DNA of 64,000 bases, from the NCBI GenBank assembly GCA_934343805.1, contig CAKRIN010000013.1, positions 1 through 64,000 on the forward strand, given 5' to 3'. The stretch is from an uncultured Lachnospira sp. Lineage in GTDB: Bacteria; Bacillota; Clostridia; Lachnospirales; Lachnospiraceae. Positions 25,984 through 35,538 of this stretch are shown piece by piece. A program made the translations under genes and the position numbers. The notes beneath the pieces are model-generated. The model worked only from the letters and a program-made list of their open reading frames with translations. It made no database searches and was not told where the DNA came from. Positions within the stretch are counted from its first letter, which is position 1. Each line of letters opens with the position of its first letter.

Positions 25984-27269
25984 TATGAATTACCTCCCAA
26001 TAATAATTTTGCAAGAGCCTGTTCATTAATAACCTCTATATCATCGGGAACATTCTGTCCTGATGTTGTATATGATAAAGGTGCACCTGTTAACAGTTTC
26101 ATATTAAGCATATTACCCAGGCAGCAGGTCTCATCAAGTTTAGTAAATATAATAGCCCAGTCCTTAATATGCTTGTACTTTTCTGCAATATTAATAAGGT
26201 CTTTATATTTAGTTGTAACACTCAGTGTCAGATATATCTCATAGTCAAATTCGTCTTTTCTGTTTTCCACCTTTGCTATAATATCATCTAACTCCTCCAT
26301 CTGTTCAGCAGACTTATGTGACCTTCCAGCCGTATCAACAAGAATAAGTTCATAATTCTTAAATTCATCAAGACACTCATCCATTTCGTCTGCAGAATAT
26401 GCAACACTGACCGGACAGTCTATGATAGACGCATAAGTATTAAGCTGTTCTACTGCTGCTATCCTGTATGTATCAGATGTTATAAAAGCAACCTTTGTAT
26501 ACTTTTCAAGCTTAAAATGTGATGCAATCTTAGCAATTGTTGTTGTCTTGCCAACACCTGTAGGTCCAATAAAAAAGATAACCTTCGGCTTATCTGTCTG
26601 TTTTATAATCCTTGGCTCACCAAGCTTTAATATTATTTTCTGATAAACAGCAGCAAGTATGCTGTCAATATTAGACTCTTTCTTTAAAGACGCTTCAATA
26701 TCACCTATAATTTCATCTGCAAACTTGGTATCCACCTCATTATCAACCATTTTCTTATATATGAGCTGGAGAAATTTGAAATTGGCATTTTCTCTTTCTT
26801 TTACAATCTTCCTGCCATCTTCCTGTGTCGCAGCAATCTCGCTTACATTTTCCTTAGCATGTGGCTGTCTGTTTGAAGATGTCTTATTACCAATCTGGTT
26901 TTCAAGCAAAGAATGTAATGAATCAAGCTTTTTCTCAATATTAGCAGAGTTTGAATTAATATCGATTTTTTCATCAGCAACCAGATTAATTGATGACTGT
27001 TTAACAGCCGATGCATTAACAGCCTGTGAATTATCAACATTCTCCTTTGCCTTATTAGAAAATGTTGGTTTCTTATTATTAATTCCGTTAACGAATTCCT
27101 TCTCCTCTAATGCAGCTGTAACTTCAATTACATCCTTCTTAAAAAGTCTGAAAATTCCTCTTTGCTTAAGCGTTTTAACATTAAGGACAACAGCACCACT
27201 TCCTAGTTCATCCTTAGCCTTCAATATAGCTTCTGTCTCTGTCTCTGCTTGAAATTTCTTAACTATCAT
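25983..27269 (-). CDS. flhF: Flagellar placement GTPase FlhF (SRP family)
   Basis: SRP-type GTPase that sets where flagella are built. The 428-residue protein has a basic N-terminal B domain with a long Asn/Ser-rich linker, an N domain (about 145-210) and a G domain with GPTGVGKTTTIAKIA (about 234-248), ILVDTAGRSHK and TKLDE. The ATG overlaps the flhA stop by one base, and its own stop overlaps flhG by one base. The order flhA-flhF-flhG is standard. Confidence 0.96.
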   Translation of the reverse strand: MIVKKFQAETETEAILKAKDELGSGAVVLNVKTLKQRGIFRLFKKDVIEVTAALEEKEFVNGINNKKPTFSNKAKENVDNSQAVNASAVKQSSINLVADEKIDINSNSANIEKKLDSLHSLLENQIGNKTSSNRQPHAKENVSEIAATQEDGRKIVKERENANFKFLQLIYKKMVDNEVDTKFADEIIGDIEASLKKESNIDSILAAVYQKIILKLGEPRIIKQTDKPKVIFFIGPTGVGKTTTIAKIASHFKLEKYTKVAFITSDTYRIAAVEQLNTYASIIDCPVSVAYSADEMDECLDEFKNYELILVDTAGRSHKSAEQMEELDDIIAKVENRKDEFDYEIYLTLSVTTKYKDLINIAEKYKHIKDWAIIFTKLDETCCLGNMLNMKLLTGAPLSYTTSGQNVPDDIEVINEQALAKLLLGGNS

Positions 27270-29308
27270 TATGCTGTCACCATCCCAACTGACTGTAATT
27301 CAACATTAGATTCCACTTCATTGTATGAAATCACAATTATATCTTTATAATAATCCTTTGCGAGCTTTCTGAAATACATTCTCACAATAGGAGAAGTTAT
27401 AACAATAGGGTTCTTTCCCATATCCTCAAGTTTCTTAAGTTCATTGCCTAACGCTTCAACAATCTTTTTACTTCTGTCAGGATCAAGCGCCAGATATGAT
27501 CCCTGCTCAGTATTTTTAACAGAGTTCATAATTTCCTGCTCAATTCCAGGATCTACTGTTACAACATTAGTAACTTCCCCTATAGGGAAATACTTGCTTG
27601 AAATAGCTCTCTTCAGTCCCTGACGAACATATTCTGTAAGAATGTCCGGATCTCTTGTAACTGCCGCATGATCAGCAAGTGTCTCAAATATAGTAACAAG
27701 ATCCCTTATAGATATTCCTTCTTCCAGAAGATTCTGAAGAACCTTCTGAATCTCACCAACTCCCATAAGTTTAGGTACAAGCTCATCAATAAGAGTTGTA
27801 TTATTATCTTTAATATTATTGATAAGATTCTGCACATCCTGTCTTGTAAGAAGCTCTGCAATATGCTGTCTTATAACTTCCGTAAGATGTGTAGCAATTA
27901 TAGAAGGAGGATCAACAACTGTATAACCAAGTGACTCCGCCCTCTCTCTCTGGCTTTCTGTTATCCATATTGCCGGAAGATGGAATGATGGTTCAAATGT
28001 AGGTATACCCGTTATCTCCTCTTCAACATATCCAGGATTCATTGCCATATAATGGTCAAATAAAATCTCTCCTTCACTGACCTGTATTCCCTTAATCTTA
28101 ATAACATACTGATTGGGATTAAGCTGGATATTATCCCTCAATCTGATAATAGGAACAACCGCTCCCAGTTCAAGAGCAATCTGTCTTCTTATCATTACAA
28201 CCCTGTCAAGAAGATCTCCACCCTGATTGACATCCGCAAGCGGAATAATACCATATCCAAATTCCAGCTCAATAGGATCCACATTCAGCAAAGAAACAAC
28301 ATTTTCCGGCTTTCTGATCTCCTGAGCCTCTGTTTCCTCCTGTTCAGCACTTTCCTCAATCTTAGCCTCACCAGCTTTAGTTCCAAGCTTTCTTCCATAA
28401 AAAATAAGCGCTGCTCCCAATGGAATAAATATATACCATGGAAGAGGAGTAAGAAGGCCAAGTACCGAAAGAGCTATACCAACCATAATAAGAACCCTGT
28501 CCATTGAGAACAACTGTCCCACAAGCTCATCACCAAGCTCGCCATCACTTGATGCCTTAGTAACCAGGATACCTGTTGACAAAGAAATCAAAAGTGATGG
28601 TATCTGCGAACATAATCCGTCACCAATAGTAAGAATAGTATACTTTGAAAGAGCATCATTGATACTTAACCCGCCGTATATCATTCCCATTATGATACCG
28701 CCTACAAGATTGATTCCTGTAATAATAAGGCCAGCTGTGGCATCACCCTTTACATACTTGGTAGCACCATCCATAGAGCCAAAGAAACTATTCTCCTGCT
28801 GGAGCTTCTTTCTTCTCTCTGCTGCTTCTTTGTCAGTTATTGCTCCAGCATTAAGATCCGAATCAATAGCCATCTGTTTACCAGCCATGGCATCAAGTGT
28901 AAATCTTGCTGTTACCTCAGCAACTCGTTCAGAACCCTTATTAATAACAACAAACTGTACAATAATAAGTATTATAAATATAATAATACCTATTACCAGA
29001 TTGCCGCCGCCAACAAACTTTCCAAATGTATCAACAACCTTACCAGCATCACCATTTTTCAATATAAGCTTGGTAGATGATACATTAAGAGAAATTCTAA
29101 AAATAGTTGTAAACAGCAGCATCGTTGGGAAAGATGCCATATCAAGCACTTCTTTTGCAAAAAGTGAATTAAACAGAATAACAAGTGCTACCAGGATATT
29201 AATTGCAAGCAGAATATCAAGCAGCCATGAAGGAATAGAAATAATGAAGAATAACACTGATGCCATAAGATATATACCAATAAACAGGTCATTTTTCTTA
29301 ATCTTCAT
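27269..29308 (-). CDS. flhA: Flagellar export apparatus protein FlhA
   Basis: Major export-gate component of the flagellar type III secretion system. Eight membrane segments in the first 320 residues are followed by a large cytosolic domain that docks chaperone-substrate complexes. The family signature region reads VTARFTLDAMAGKQMAIDSD. Start ATG at 29308 (MKIKKNDLFIG) with AAAGGAGAGG four bases upstream gives 679 residues. It is followed by flhF with a one-base overlap and preceded by flhB with a 68-base gap that shows no promoter. Confidence 0.97.
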   Translation of the reverse strand: MKIKKNDLFIGIYLMASVLFFIISIPSWLLDILLAINILVALVILFNSLFAKEVLDMASFPTMLLFTTIFRISLNVSSTKLILKNGDAGKVVDTFGKFVGGGNLVIGIIIFIILIIVQFVVINKGSERVAEVTARFTLDAMAGKQMAIDSDLNAGAITDKEAAERRKKLQQENSFFGSMDGATKYVKGDATAGLIITGINLVGGIIMGMIYGGLSINDALSKYTILTIGDGLCSQIPSLLISLSTGILVTKASSDGELGDELVGQLFSMDRVLIMVGIALSVLGLLTPLPWYIFIPLGAALIFYGRKLGTKAGEAKIEESAEQEETEAQEIRKPENVVSLLNVDPIELEFGYGIIPLADVNQGGDLLDRVVMIRRQIALELGAVVPIIRLRDNIQLNPNQYVIKIKGIQVSEGEILFDHYMAMNPGYVEEEITGIPTFEPSFHLPAIWITESQRERAESLGYTVVDPPSIIATHLTEVIRQHIAELLTRQDVQNLINNIKDNNTTLIDELVPKLMGVGEIQKVLQNLLEEGISIRDLVTIFETLADHAAVTRDPDILTEYVRQGLKRAISSKYFPIGEVTNVVTVDPGIEQEIMNSVKNTEQGSYLALDPDRSKKIVEALGNELKKLEDMGKNPIVITSPIVRMYFRKLAKDYYKDIIVISYNEVESNVELQSVGMVTA

Positions 29309-29376
29309 TATTCCTCTCCTTTCCATTAATTATATTCATTATTTATTCAGAAAAATTATATCACATAATTCGACTA

Positions 29377-30483
29377 TTATCTATTATTTGCGCGTAAAAC
29401 AGATGCAAGAATTTCAGCCACTGCATAATATAATTCTGGCGGGATTTCCATTCCAATATCAACATTGTGATATATAATTCTGGCAAGAGGTTTGTTCTCA
29501 ACAATAGAAATATTATACTCTTTAGCCTTATCTCTTATCTGGAACGCAAGATAATCCGCTCCCTTGGCAATAACAACGGGTGCTTTCCCCGAATTAGGTT
29601 CATACTTTAACGCAACCGCAAAATGTGTAGGGTTAGTAATTACAACATCCGCTTCAGGAAGCTGCTGCATCATCCTACGCCTTGATACTTCCTGCATTCT
29701 TCGCCTGATCTGACCCTTAACCTGTGGATCACCTTCAGCATTCTTAAATTCGTCTTTAACTTCCTGCTTAGTCATCATATTATCAGTCTTAAACTTATGT
29801 CTCTGATAAATAAGATCTACAAATCCAATAATAAGAAACACTGCACTTATCTGTATTCCAAGACTGATAATAATATTGCCAACTAAAGACAGTGCCGTAT
29901 ATAGTGTAATATCATAAAATGTAAGTAACAGGTTCATATTCTTCTTAATAGAACTATACACAAGAACCCCTATTATAATAATCATGGCTATTGATTTAAG
30001 TAATTCAAAAAGCTGTCTCACAGAAAACAATCTTTTAAAGCCATTGATAGGATTAATTTTACTTGCTTTTGGTGCCAGCGGTTTAGCCGTTACCATCCAG
30101 CTTTGCTGCAGCATATTTCCAAGAATAGCTATTATAACCGCAATAATAAGAACAGGTACTATAACATTAAGAATAAGAACAAATGATTGTCTCACTATAC
30201 TTGATGCCATATTAATACTCAATCCCTGCGCACTGTCATTAATAACCTTTTCCATCAGACCATATATAGTTTTAAAAGAGCCTATCAGCTTGGTACCTAT
30301 TCCGCCTACATACACTTTTAGAATAATAAAAAGTGCCAGAAGCGAAACTGCTGTAATCAATTCTTTACTCTTCGCAACCTGACCTTCTTTTCTTATATCT
30401 GTAAGCTTTTTACTGGTTGCCGGCTCGGTCTTTTCTCCGCCCGGACCATCCTTGGCAAAAAGCTGAAGGTTCATCCTTAACAT
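29377..30483 (-). CDS. flhB: Flagellar export switch protein FlhB
   Basis: Membrane protein whose self-cleavage switches export from rod/hook to filament subunits. Four membrane segments lie in residues about 30-210; the cleavage site NPTH is in DVVITNPTHFAVALKY (about 260). Start ATG 30483 (MLRMNLQLFAKDG) has AGGA four bases upstream; the GTG at 30495 would overlap the fliR stop and is less likely. About 368 residues, the usual size. Confidence 0.96.
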   Translation of the reverse strand: MLRMNLQLFAKDGPGGEKTEPATSKKLTDIRKEGQVAKSKELITAVSLLALFIILKVYVGGIGTKLIGSFKTIYGLMEKVINDSAQGLSINMASSIVRQSFVLILNVIVPVLIIAVIIAILGNMLQQSWMVTAKPLAPKASKINPINGFKRLFSVRQLFELLKSIAMIIIIGVLVYSSIKKNMNLLLTFYDITLYTALSLVGNIIISLGIQISAVFLIIGFVDLIYQRHKFKTDNMMTKQEVKDEFKNAEGDPQVKGQIRRRMQEVSRRRMMQQLPEADVVITNPTHFAVALKYEPNSGKAPVVIAKGADYLAFQIRDKAKEYNISIVENKPLARIIYHNVDIGMEIPPELYYAVAEILASVLRANNR

Positions 30484-30494
30484 TGTATCCTGCA

Positions 30495-31268
30495 CTAACT
30501 CATACCCCTTACCAGCATAGCAAATAATTTTTCAATCTCATCTAATATAAAATTAGAAATAGATGGAAGCATTGATATTGTAAACAAAATAACAAAAATA
30601 CCTGTAAAAATCTTAAGTTGCATACCAACAACAAACATATTCATCTGCGGAGCTATCCTGGCAAGAATAGCAAGAATGCAATTAAGCATAAGAATAGACG
30701 CAAATATAGGAAGCGCTATTCTGAATCCTATAACAAAATAGTCTGACATAAAGCCAATAATTGTTGTATATATGCTTGCTGAAAACTTAACACCTCCAAT
30801 AGGTATAACCTTATAAGTTTCAACAATTGCAGCAACAAGATACTGATGCATTCCTGAAATTATAAGAAGAAGCATCATCATATAATAATAGAAATTGCCC
30901 ATTATTCCTACCTGCATCCTTGTTGTCGGATCATACAGCTGTGCCATCGATATACCTATATCCATATCAATTATCTTGCCGGCAAACATAATAATCTGAA
31001 CACACAACGAGGATATAAGGCCAAGCATTATCCCGACAATAACCTCCTGAACAACAATTATTGCATATTCAATCATCCCATTATATTCAACAGACATATC
31101 AGGGAACAATGAATACACAAGAATTGCCAGACAGAAAGAGAATCCAATCTTAACTCTCTGAGGAACATTAGCCATATTAAAAAAAGGCGCAGCAAATACA
31201 AAAGATGCCAGCCTTATTAAAATCAAAACAAATAATTCAAACTGTTCCAAAGCAAACGTAAAATTCAT
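30495..31268 (-). CDS. fliR: Flagellar export gate protein FliR
   Basis: One of the three proteins of the FliPQR export channel. A 257-residue hydrophobic protein with about six membrane segments, VPQRVKIGFSFCLAILVYSL and VQEVIVGIMLGLISSLCVQ being typical. It follows fliQ with an 18-base gap and precedes flhB in the invariant fliP-fliQ-fliR-flhB order. Confidence 0.95.
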   Translation of the reverse strand: MNFTFALEQFELFVLILIRLASFVFAAPFFNMANVPQRVKIGFSFCLAILVYSLFPDMSVEYNGMIEYAIIVVQEVIVGIMLGLISSLCVQIIMFAGKIIDMDIGISMAQLYDPTTRMQVGIMGNFYYYMMMLLLIISGMHQYLVAAIVETYKVIPIGGVKFSASIYTTIIGFMSDYFVIGFRIALPIFASILMLNCILAILARIAPQMNMFVVGMQLKIFTGIFVILFTISMLPSISNFILDEIEKLFAMLVRGMS

Positions 31269-31286
31269 AACATACTATCCCTGCAT

Positions 31287-31553
31287 TCATACATATTGAC
31301 TGAAGCTTCCCCAAAGCATCTGCATAAATGATACAATCTCATTAAGAAGCCAGTTTCCCATAATCATAAGAGCAATCATAATAGCAATCAGCTTAGGTAC
31401 AAATGTCAGTGTCTGTTCCTGAATCGATGTCAGTGTCTGAAATAAACTTACTATCAATCCGACCACCATAGATACAAGAAGAAGTGGCACTGAAGTCTTA
31501 ACTATAACCCATATTGTCTGTCGTGCAATTGTAACAACCTGTCCAGCGTCCAT
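31287..31553 (-). CDS. fliQ: Flagellar export gate protein FliQ
   Basis: Small channel subunit with two membrane segments. The ATG at 31553 (MDAGQVVTIARQTIWVIVK) has CGAGG upstream and gives 88 residues, the family length. The open frame extends upstream into fliP but that extension is not homologous and is rejected. The central SLFQTLTSIQEQTLTFVPK loop is the conserved FliQ signature. Confidence 0.96.
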   Translation of the reverse strand: MDAGQVVTIARQTIWVIVKTSVPLLLVSMVVGLIVSLFQTLTSIQEQTLTFVPKLIAIMIALMIMGNWLLNEIVSFMQMLWGSFSQYV

Positions 31554-31569
31554 ACTAATCCTCGCTTTC

Positions 31570-32373
31570 TTACTTAAATGTAGCAACAAGATTGCCAATA
31601 ATAAGATTCCATCCATCAGCCATGACAAATAGCAATATCTTAAAAGGAGCTGAAATTGTCGTTGGCGGGAGCATCATCATACCCATGGACATAAGTGTCG
31701 ATGAAACAACCATATCAATAATAATAAAAGGAATATATATCAGAAATCCTATAATAAATGCAATCCTGAGTTCACTTATAATAAACGATGGAACCAACAC
31801 TGTCATTGAAATATCATCTTCAGATGATATTGAGCCTTCCTCATACCCTGCAATCTTAAGGAATGTATCAAGATCCTTCGTCGAAGTCTGTTTAAGCATA
31901 AATGTCCTTAACGGCTTGACTCCCGTTTCATACGCTTCCTCAATCGATATTTCATTATTAGACAACGGCTTTAGCGCACTGTCATATATCTGTGTAAATG
32001 TCGGTGCCATAACAAAGCATGTTAAAAATAAAGACAAACCTATGATAACCTGATTAGGTGGCACAGTCTGTGTTCCTATAGCCGCTCTTGTAAAATGAAG
32101 CACTATAACAATACGTGTAAACGACGTAAGCATGATAAGAATAGATGGAGCAAGTGAAATAACAGTAAGAACAAGCAGCATCTGTAAAACGCTTGCCATA
32201 TCATTGCCATCTCCTGTTGAAATACCAATATTGATAAGACTGTTGCCTGATGTTTCTGTTTCATCAGCAGCCATTACCTTTCCTGCAAATAAAATAATCA
32301 TCGCAAGAAAAGCACTTATGCTTAATGATATTCCCGCAATCATCTTTCTGTGTTTCCATATCCACCGTATCAT
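31570..32373 (-). CDS. fliP: Flagellar export gate protein FliP
   Basis: Core of the export channel. A signal-peptide-like N-terminus (about 10-34, ending AADE) is followed by four membrane segments; LMLTSFTRIVIVLHFTRAAI and FIIIDMVVSSTLMSMGMMM are family signatures. 267 residues. It follows the FliO-like gene by 18 bases. Confidence 0.96.
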   Translation of the reverse strand: MIRWIWKHRKMIAGISLSISAFLAMIILFAGKVMAADETETSGNSLINIGISTGDGNDMASVLQMLLVLTVISLAPSILIMLTSFTRIVIVLHFTRAAIGTQTVPPNQVIIGLSLFLTCFVMAPTFTQIYDSALKPLSNNEISIEEAYETGVKPLRTFMLKQTSTKDLDTFLKIAGYEEGSISSEDDISMTVLVPSFIISELRIAFIIGFLIYIPFIIIDMVVSSTLMSMGMMMLPPTTISAPFKILLFVMADGWNLIIGNLVATFK

Positions 32374-32391
32374 AACTTCTGTCCCGCCTAA

Positions 32392-32763
32392 CTAATTATC
32401 CGGTTTGTCTTTCTTAAACTTTTCCAGTATAGCTTTAAAACCTTCTGTATTAATCTTTCTTGATTCTGATGCATATATGAGGTCATCCTCATCCAGTTCG
32501 CACAGATAAGTAACAGTATCTTTGCAAACAGCAATTGCAAAACACTTCTTGCCTATCTTAACAATCTGAATATACTTACTGTTAGTCACTCTCATTGTCT
32601 CAAGAATCTGGATGTTACTTCCAGACATCTTGTTCTTCTGCAGATTACCAGCCCATCTGGTAGCAAAATATGTAAGAGCCAAAACAAATATAAAAACAAC
32701 GAGAAGCGTAAGCAACTGTGCAAACGCTTCCCATCTACTATTTAAAGCACTTAATAAAATCAT
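32392..32763 (-). CDS. fliO: FliO-like flagellar biosynthetic protein (FliZ of Bacillus)
   Basis: A 123-residue protein with one membrane segment near the N-terminus (about 14-32) and a cytosolic domain beginning LQKNKMSGSNIQILETMRV, the weakly conserved FliO pattern. FliO helps assemble the FliP ring. The position between cheY and fliP is where B. subtilis encodes its FliO equivalent. Start ATG 32763 lies two bases after the cheY stop. Confidence 0.87.
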   Translation of the reverse strand: MILLSALNSRWEAFAQLLTLLVVFIFVLALTYFATRWAGNLQKNKMSGSNIQILETMRVTNSKYIQIVKIGKKCFAIAVCKDTVTYLCELDEDDLIYASESRKINTEGFKAILEKFKKDKPDN

Positions 32764-32765
32764 TA

Positions 32766-33128
32766 TCAGCCAACAACTTTCTGCACAGCTTCGATTACTC
32801 TGTCTGCCTGGAATGGCTTAACAATAAAGTCCTTAGCACCTGACTGGATTGACTCTATAACCATAGCCTGCTGTCCCATAGCTGAACACATAATAACTGA
32901 TGCTGATGGATCTGCTGCCTTAATCTTCTTTAACGCTTCAATTCCATCCATCTCTGGCATTGTGATATCCATAAGAACCAGATCTGGCTTAAGTTCTGCA
33001 TACTTTTCAACAGCTTTCTGTCCGTTCTCTGCTTCTCCTGCTATATTATATCCATTCTTTGTGAGAATATCCTTAATCATCATCCTCATGAATGCTGCAT
33101 CATCACAAATCAAAATATTCTTTGCCAT
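32766..33128 (-). CDS. cheY: Chemotaxis response regulator CheY
   Basis: Single receiver domain that binds the motor switch when phosphorylated by CheA. ICDDAAFM carries the acidic pocket (about 9-10), LVLMDITMPEMDG the phospho-Asp (about 53), CSAMG the Thr/Ser position and FIVKPF the Lys (about 104). Start ATG 33128 (MAKNILICDD) has AGGAG seven bases upstream; the ATG two codons earlier is too close to that site. 120 residues. Confidence 0.97.
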   Translation of the reverse strand: MAKNILICDDAAFMRMMIKDILTKNGYNIAGEAENGQKAVEKYAELKPDLVLMDITMPEMDGIEALKKIKAADPSASVIMCSAMGQQAMVIESIQSGAKDFIVKPFQADRVIEAVQKVVG

Positions 33129-33241
33129 ATACATTCTCCTATCCGAAAATCAAATTTTTCACAAAAATCATTCAAACACATTATACAACATAATTTACAT
33201 TTTTCCTACTCTTTTTTGCATTTTTTAGAAATATGTAACAT
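33129..33241 (-). other. AT-rich 113-base gap between fliY and cheY
   Basis: One of the largest gaps inside the otherwise compact fla/che operon. On the minus strand it contains TATAAT (near 33183) but no acceptable -35 at 16-18 bases and no hairpin with T-run. It may hold a weak internal promoter for cheY and the export genes; no open frame above seven codons was seen. Confidence 0.3.
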
Positions 33242-34519
33242 TTACTTGATAATCTCTGTAATACGAACACCAAAGCTTTCCTCAATAACTACCACTTCAC
33301 CCTTAGCAACATACTTGCCATTGACAAGCACATCAACTGATTCACCGGCAATCTTGTTAAGTTCAACAATTGTTCCTGGAGCAAATTCCAGAATGTCTTT
33401 AATAGACTTTGTTGTTCGTCCAAGTTCAACAGTTACCTCCAAAGGAACATCCATAATCAGATCAATATTCTCTTTCTGTGAAAGAGGATTAACATCTGCT
33501 GCAAATGGCTGAAATGCTGCCGGAGCAACATTAACATCCTGAACAGGCTGCATTGGTGTACCCATGTTCTGCATTGGCATCCCATAGCCATATGGCATTC
33601 CCTGCATTGGCATCCCCTGCATCGGCATGCCCATATTCTGCATTGGCATCCCCTGAGCCATCTGCTGACCCGGATTCACAGGTGCCTGCTGCTGTACCGG
33701 CTGTGCTGACATCTGTGGTATTTCCTGCTGTACAGGTTGCTGCTGTGGCTGAGCCTCCGGCTGTGTTACAGGTTCAGTCTTGGTATCTGCTGTACTATCT
33801 GATGATGGCATAAACATATTAAGCAGCTCCTGTGCGAATTCCTTAGGATACAGCTGCATAATCTCACTATCAATAAGATCTCCTATCTGCATTTTGAAAG
33901 CAACCATAACAAATGAATGACTAAGAAACTTAGGCATATCCTCATCCTGCTCATTGTATGTTTCAATAAGATTAGCAATAGGAGGACTTATATCTATCTT
34001 TCTGTTAAACATTGATGAAAGTGATGTAGCTGCTGAGCCCATCATCTGGTTCATAGCTTCTCCTATCGCACTAAGATGAAGTTCCGTTAATGGTTCATCA
34101 GGATTAGCAACTCCTGTTCCGCCCATCATAAGATCTGTAATTATCTTAACATCATTTTCCTTAAGGATTAAGACATTATTGCCCGCAAGACCTTCTTTAT
34201 AAGAAATCTGCATCATTACACATGGTCTGTCATATTTTCTTGATAAATCATCCCATGTTGCAACCTCAACCTTAGGAGTTGTTATATTAACCTTTTGTGA
34301 AAGAAGAGAGCTAAGCGTTGTAGCTGCTGTTCCCATGCTGATATTAGATATCTCTCCTACTGCATCTTTTTCTGATTCCGTAAGAGTGAATCCTGCATCC
34401 ATATTAGTATCATCAACAGCAGTTGCTGTTGTGGCTGCTGTATCTGGTATATCGTCTCCTCCCGCATTCATTCCGCTAAGGAGTGCATTTATCTCATCCT
34501 GGGATAACATTCCATCCAT
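33242..34519 (-). CDS. fliY: Flagellar motor switch phosphatase FliY (FliN/FliY)
   Basis: C-ring component that also dephosphorylates CheY-P, typical of Gram-positives. The N-terminal LSQDEINALL is the CheY-P-binding peptide shared with FliM. A CheC-like domain with two centres (EISNISMGTAATTLSSLL and AIGEAMNQMMGSAATSLSSM) spans about 45-230. A Gln/Pro/Met-rich linker (about 235-340) with repeated GMPMQ/NMG units leads to the C-terminal FliN domain (about 345-425). ATG overlaps the fliM stop by one base. 425 residues; the long low-complexity linker explains the length. Confidence 0.95.
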   Translation of the reverse strand: MDGMLSQDEINALLSGMNAGGDDIPDTAATTATAVDDTNMDAGFTLTESEKDAVGEISNISMGTAATTLSSLLSQKVNITTPKVEVATWDDLSRKYDRPCVMMQISYKEGLAGNNVLILKENDVKIITDLMMGGTGVANPDEPLTELHLSAIGEAMNQMMGSAATSLSSMFNRKIDISPPIANLIETYNEQDEDMPKFLSHSFVMVAFKMQIGDLIDSEIMQLYPKEFAQELLNMFMPSSDSTADTKTEPVTQPEAQPQQQPVQQEIPQMSAQPVQQQAPVNPGQQMAQGMPMQNMGMPMQGMPMQGMPYGYGMPMQNMGTPMQPVQDVNVAPAAFQPFAADVNPLSQKENIDLIMDVPLEVTVELGRTTKSIKDILEFAPGTIVELNKIAGESVDVLVNGKYVAKGEVVVIEESFGVRITEIIK

Positions 34520-35505
34520 TATTGCTCACTCTCCTCTCTGATTACCTCTGTAACCCTTACTGCATATTTATCATCATGGTATCCTGGAAGTGCCATAAAC
34601 TTCTTAATATTGCCTACATAAACATCCAGTTCCTGATCTACCTTTTTATTAATTCTTATAACATCTCCAACCTGTAAATTAACAAAATCAGAAACATTTA
34701 TCTTGGATGTACCAAGTACTGCCTTGATAGGAATCACAGCTTTATCAATTATAGTCTCAATAGCTTCCTCATATGTGTTAGAATCTTTTTCCTGCATATT
34801 GGCAAACCAATATTTAGTATTAAGCTTGTCCATTACCGGTTCAAGCGTTGCATATGGAAGACATATGTTCATAAGACCCTCCACTTCACCAATTTTAAGA
34901 TTAATAGTGACAATTGCTATTGTCTCACTTGGTGATATTATCTGTGCGAACTGCGAATTAGTTTCAATTCTTTCCAGTCTTGGATTAACCTTGACTACAT
35001 TCTCCCATGGTTCTTCCATGAGTCCGACACATACAGAAAAGATTCTCTCAAGTATAGTAAGCTCTATTTCCGAAAAATCTCTTTCTTTATCAAGGGAATT
35101 ACCAGCACCACCAAGAAGTCTGTCAACAATAGCAAACCCCAGATTAGATGCCATCTCCATTATAATATTACCTGCAAGCGGCTGCATAGCAACAACCCCA
35201 AGAAGTACAGGATTAGAAAGAGCATTTGAAAACTCTGAATATATAACAACTTCCGAGTTAACGACATCCACACTCACTGACTTTCTAAGATAAGCGGGAA
35301 GATTAGTCGCAAGAAGTCTTCCAAAATGTTCAAATATAATCTCAAGCGTTCTTAAATGTTCTTTAGAAAACTTTGATGGTCTGGCAAAGTCATAATTCTT
35401 AATCTGCTTCTCATCATTGTTCTTCATCTCGTCAACATCTAATTCACCGCTGCTTAATGCTTTCAAGAGGTTATCAATTTCACTTTGTGAAAGTACCTCT
35501 CCCAT
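34519..35505 (-). CDS. fliM: Flagellar motor switch protein FliM
   Basis: C-ring protein that binds CheY-P and changes rotation direction. N-terminal GEVLSQSEIDNLLKALSSGE carries the CheY-P-binding motif; a CheC-like middle domain (about 45-230) and a C-terminal FliN-like domain (about 250-325) follow. Start ATG 35505 has AAGGAGG nine bases upstream, so the GTG three codons earlier is not used. 328 residues. Confidence 0.96.
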   Translation of the reverse strand: MGEVLSQSEIDNLLKALSSGELDVDEMKNNDEKQIKNYDFARPSKFSKEHLRTLEIIFEHFGRLLATNLPAYLRKSVSVDVVNSEVVIYSEFSNALSNPVLLGVVAMQPLAGNIIMEMASNLGFAIVDRLLGGAGNSLDKERDFSEIELTILERIFSVCVGLMEEPWENVVKVNPRLERIETNSQFAQIISPSETIAIVTINLKIGEVEGLMNICLPYATLEPVMDKLNTKYWFANMQEKDSNTYEEAIETIIDKAVIPIKAVLGTSKINVSDFVNLQVGDVIRINKKVDQELDVYVGNIKKFMALPGYHDDKYAVRVTEVIREESEQ

Positions 35506-35538
35506 CTTCCTCACCTCCTTACCTGTATTCTATATCAA

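Noticed and set aside
28659..29477. 272-codon plus-strand open frame opposite flhA/flhB
   Set aside because: Antisense to two clear genes, low-complexity hydrophobic translation and no start signal.
31554..31628. Longer fliQ start at 31628
   Set aside because: The extension overlaps fliP, has no family match, and the 88-residue form from 31553 has a good ribosome-binding site.
33129..33241. Firm cheY promoter in the fliY-cheY gap
   Set aside because: A TATAAT is present but no acceptable -35 lies 16-18 bases upstream and the TG is misplaced for an extended -10.
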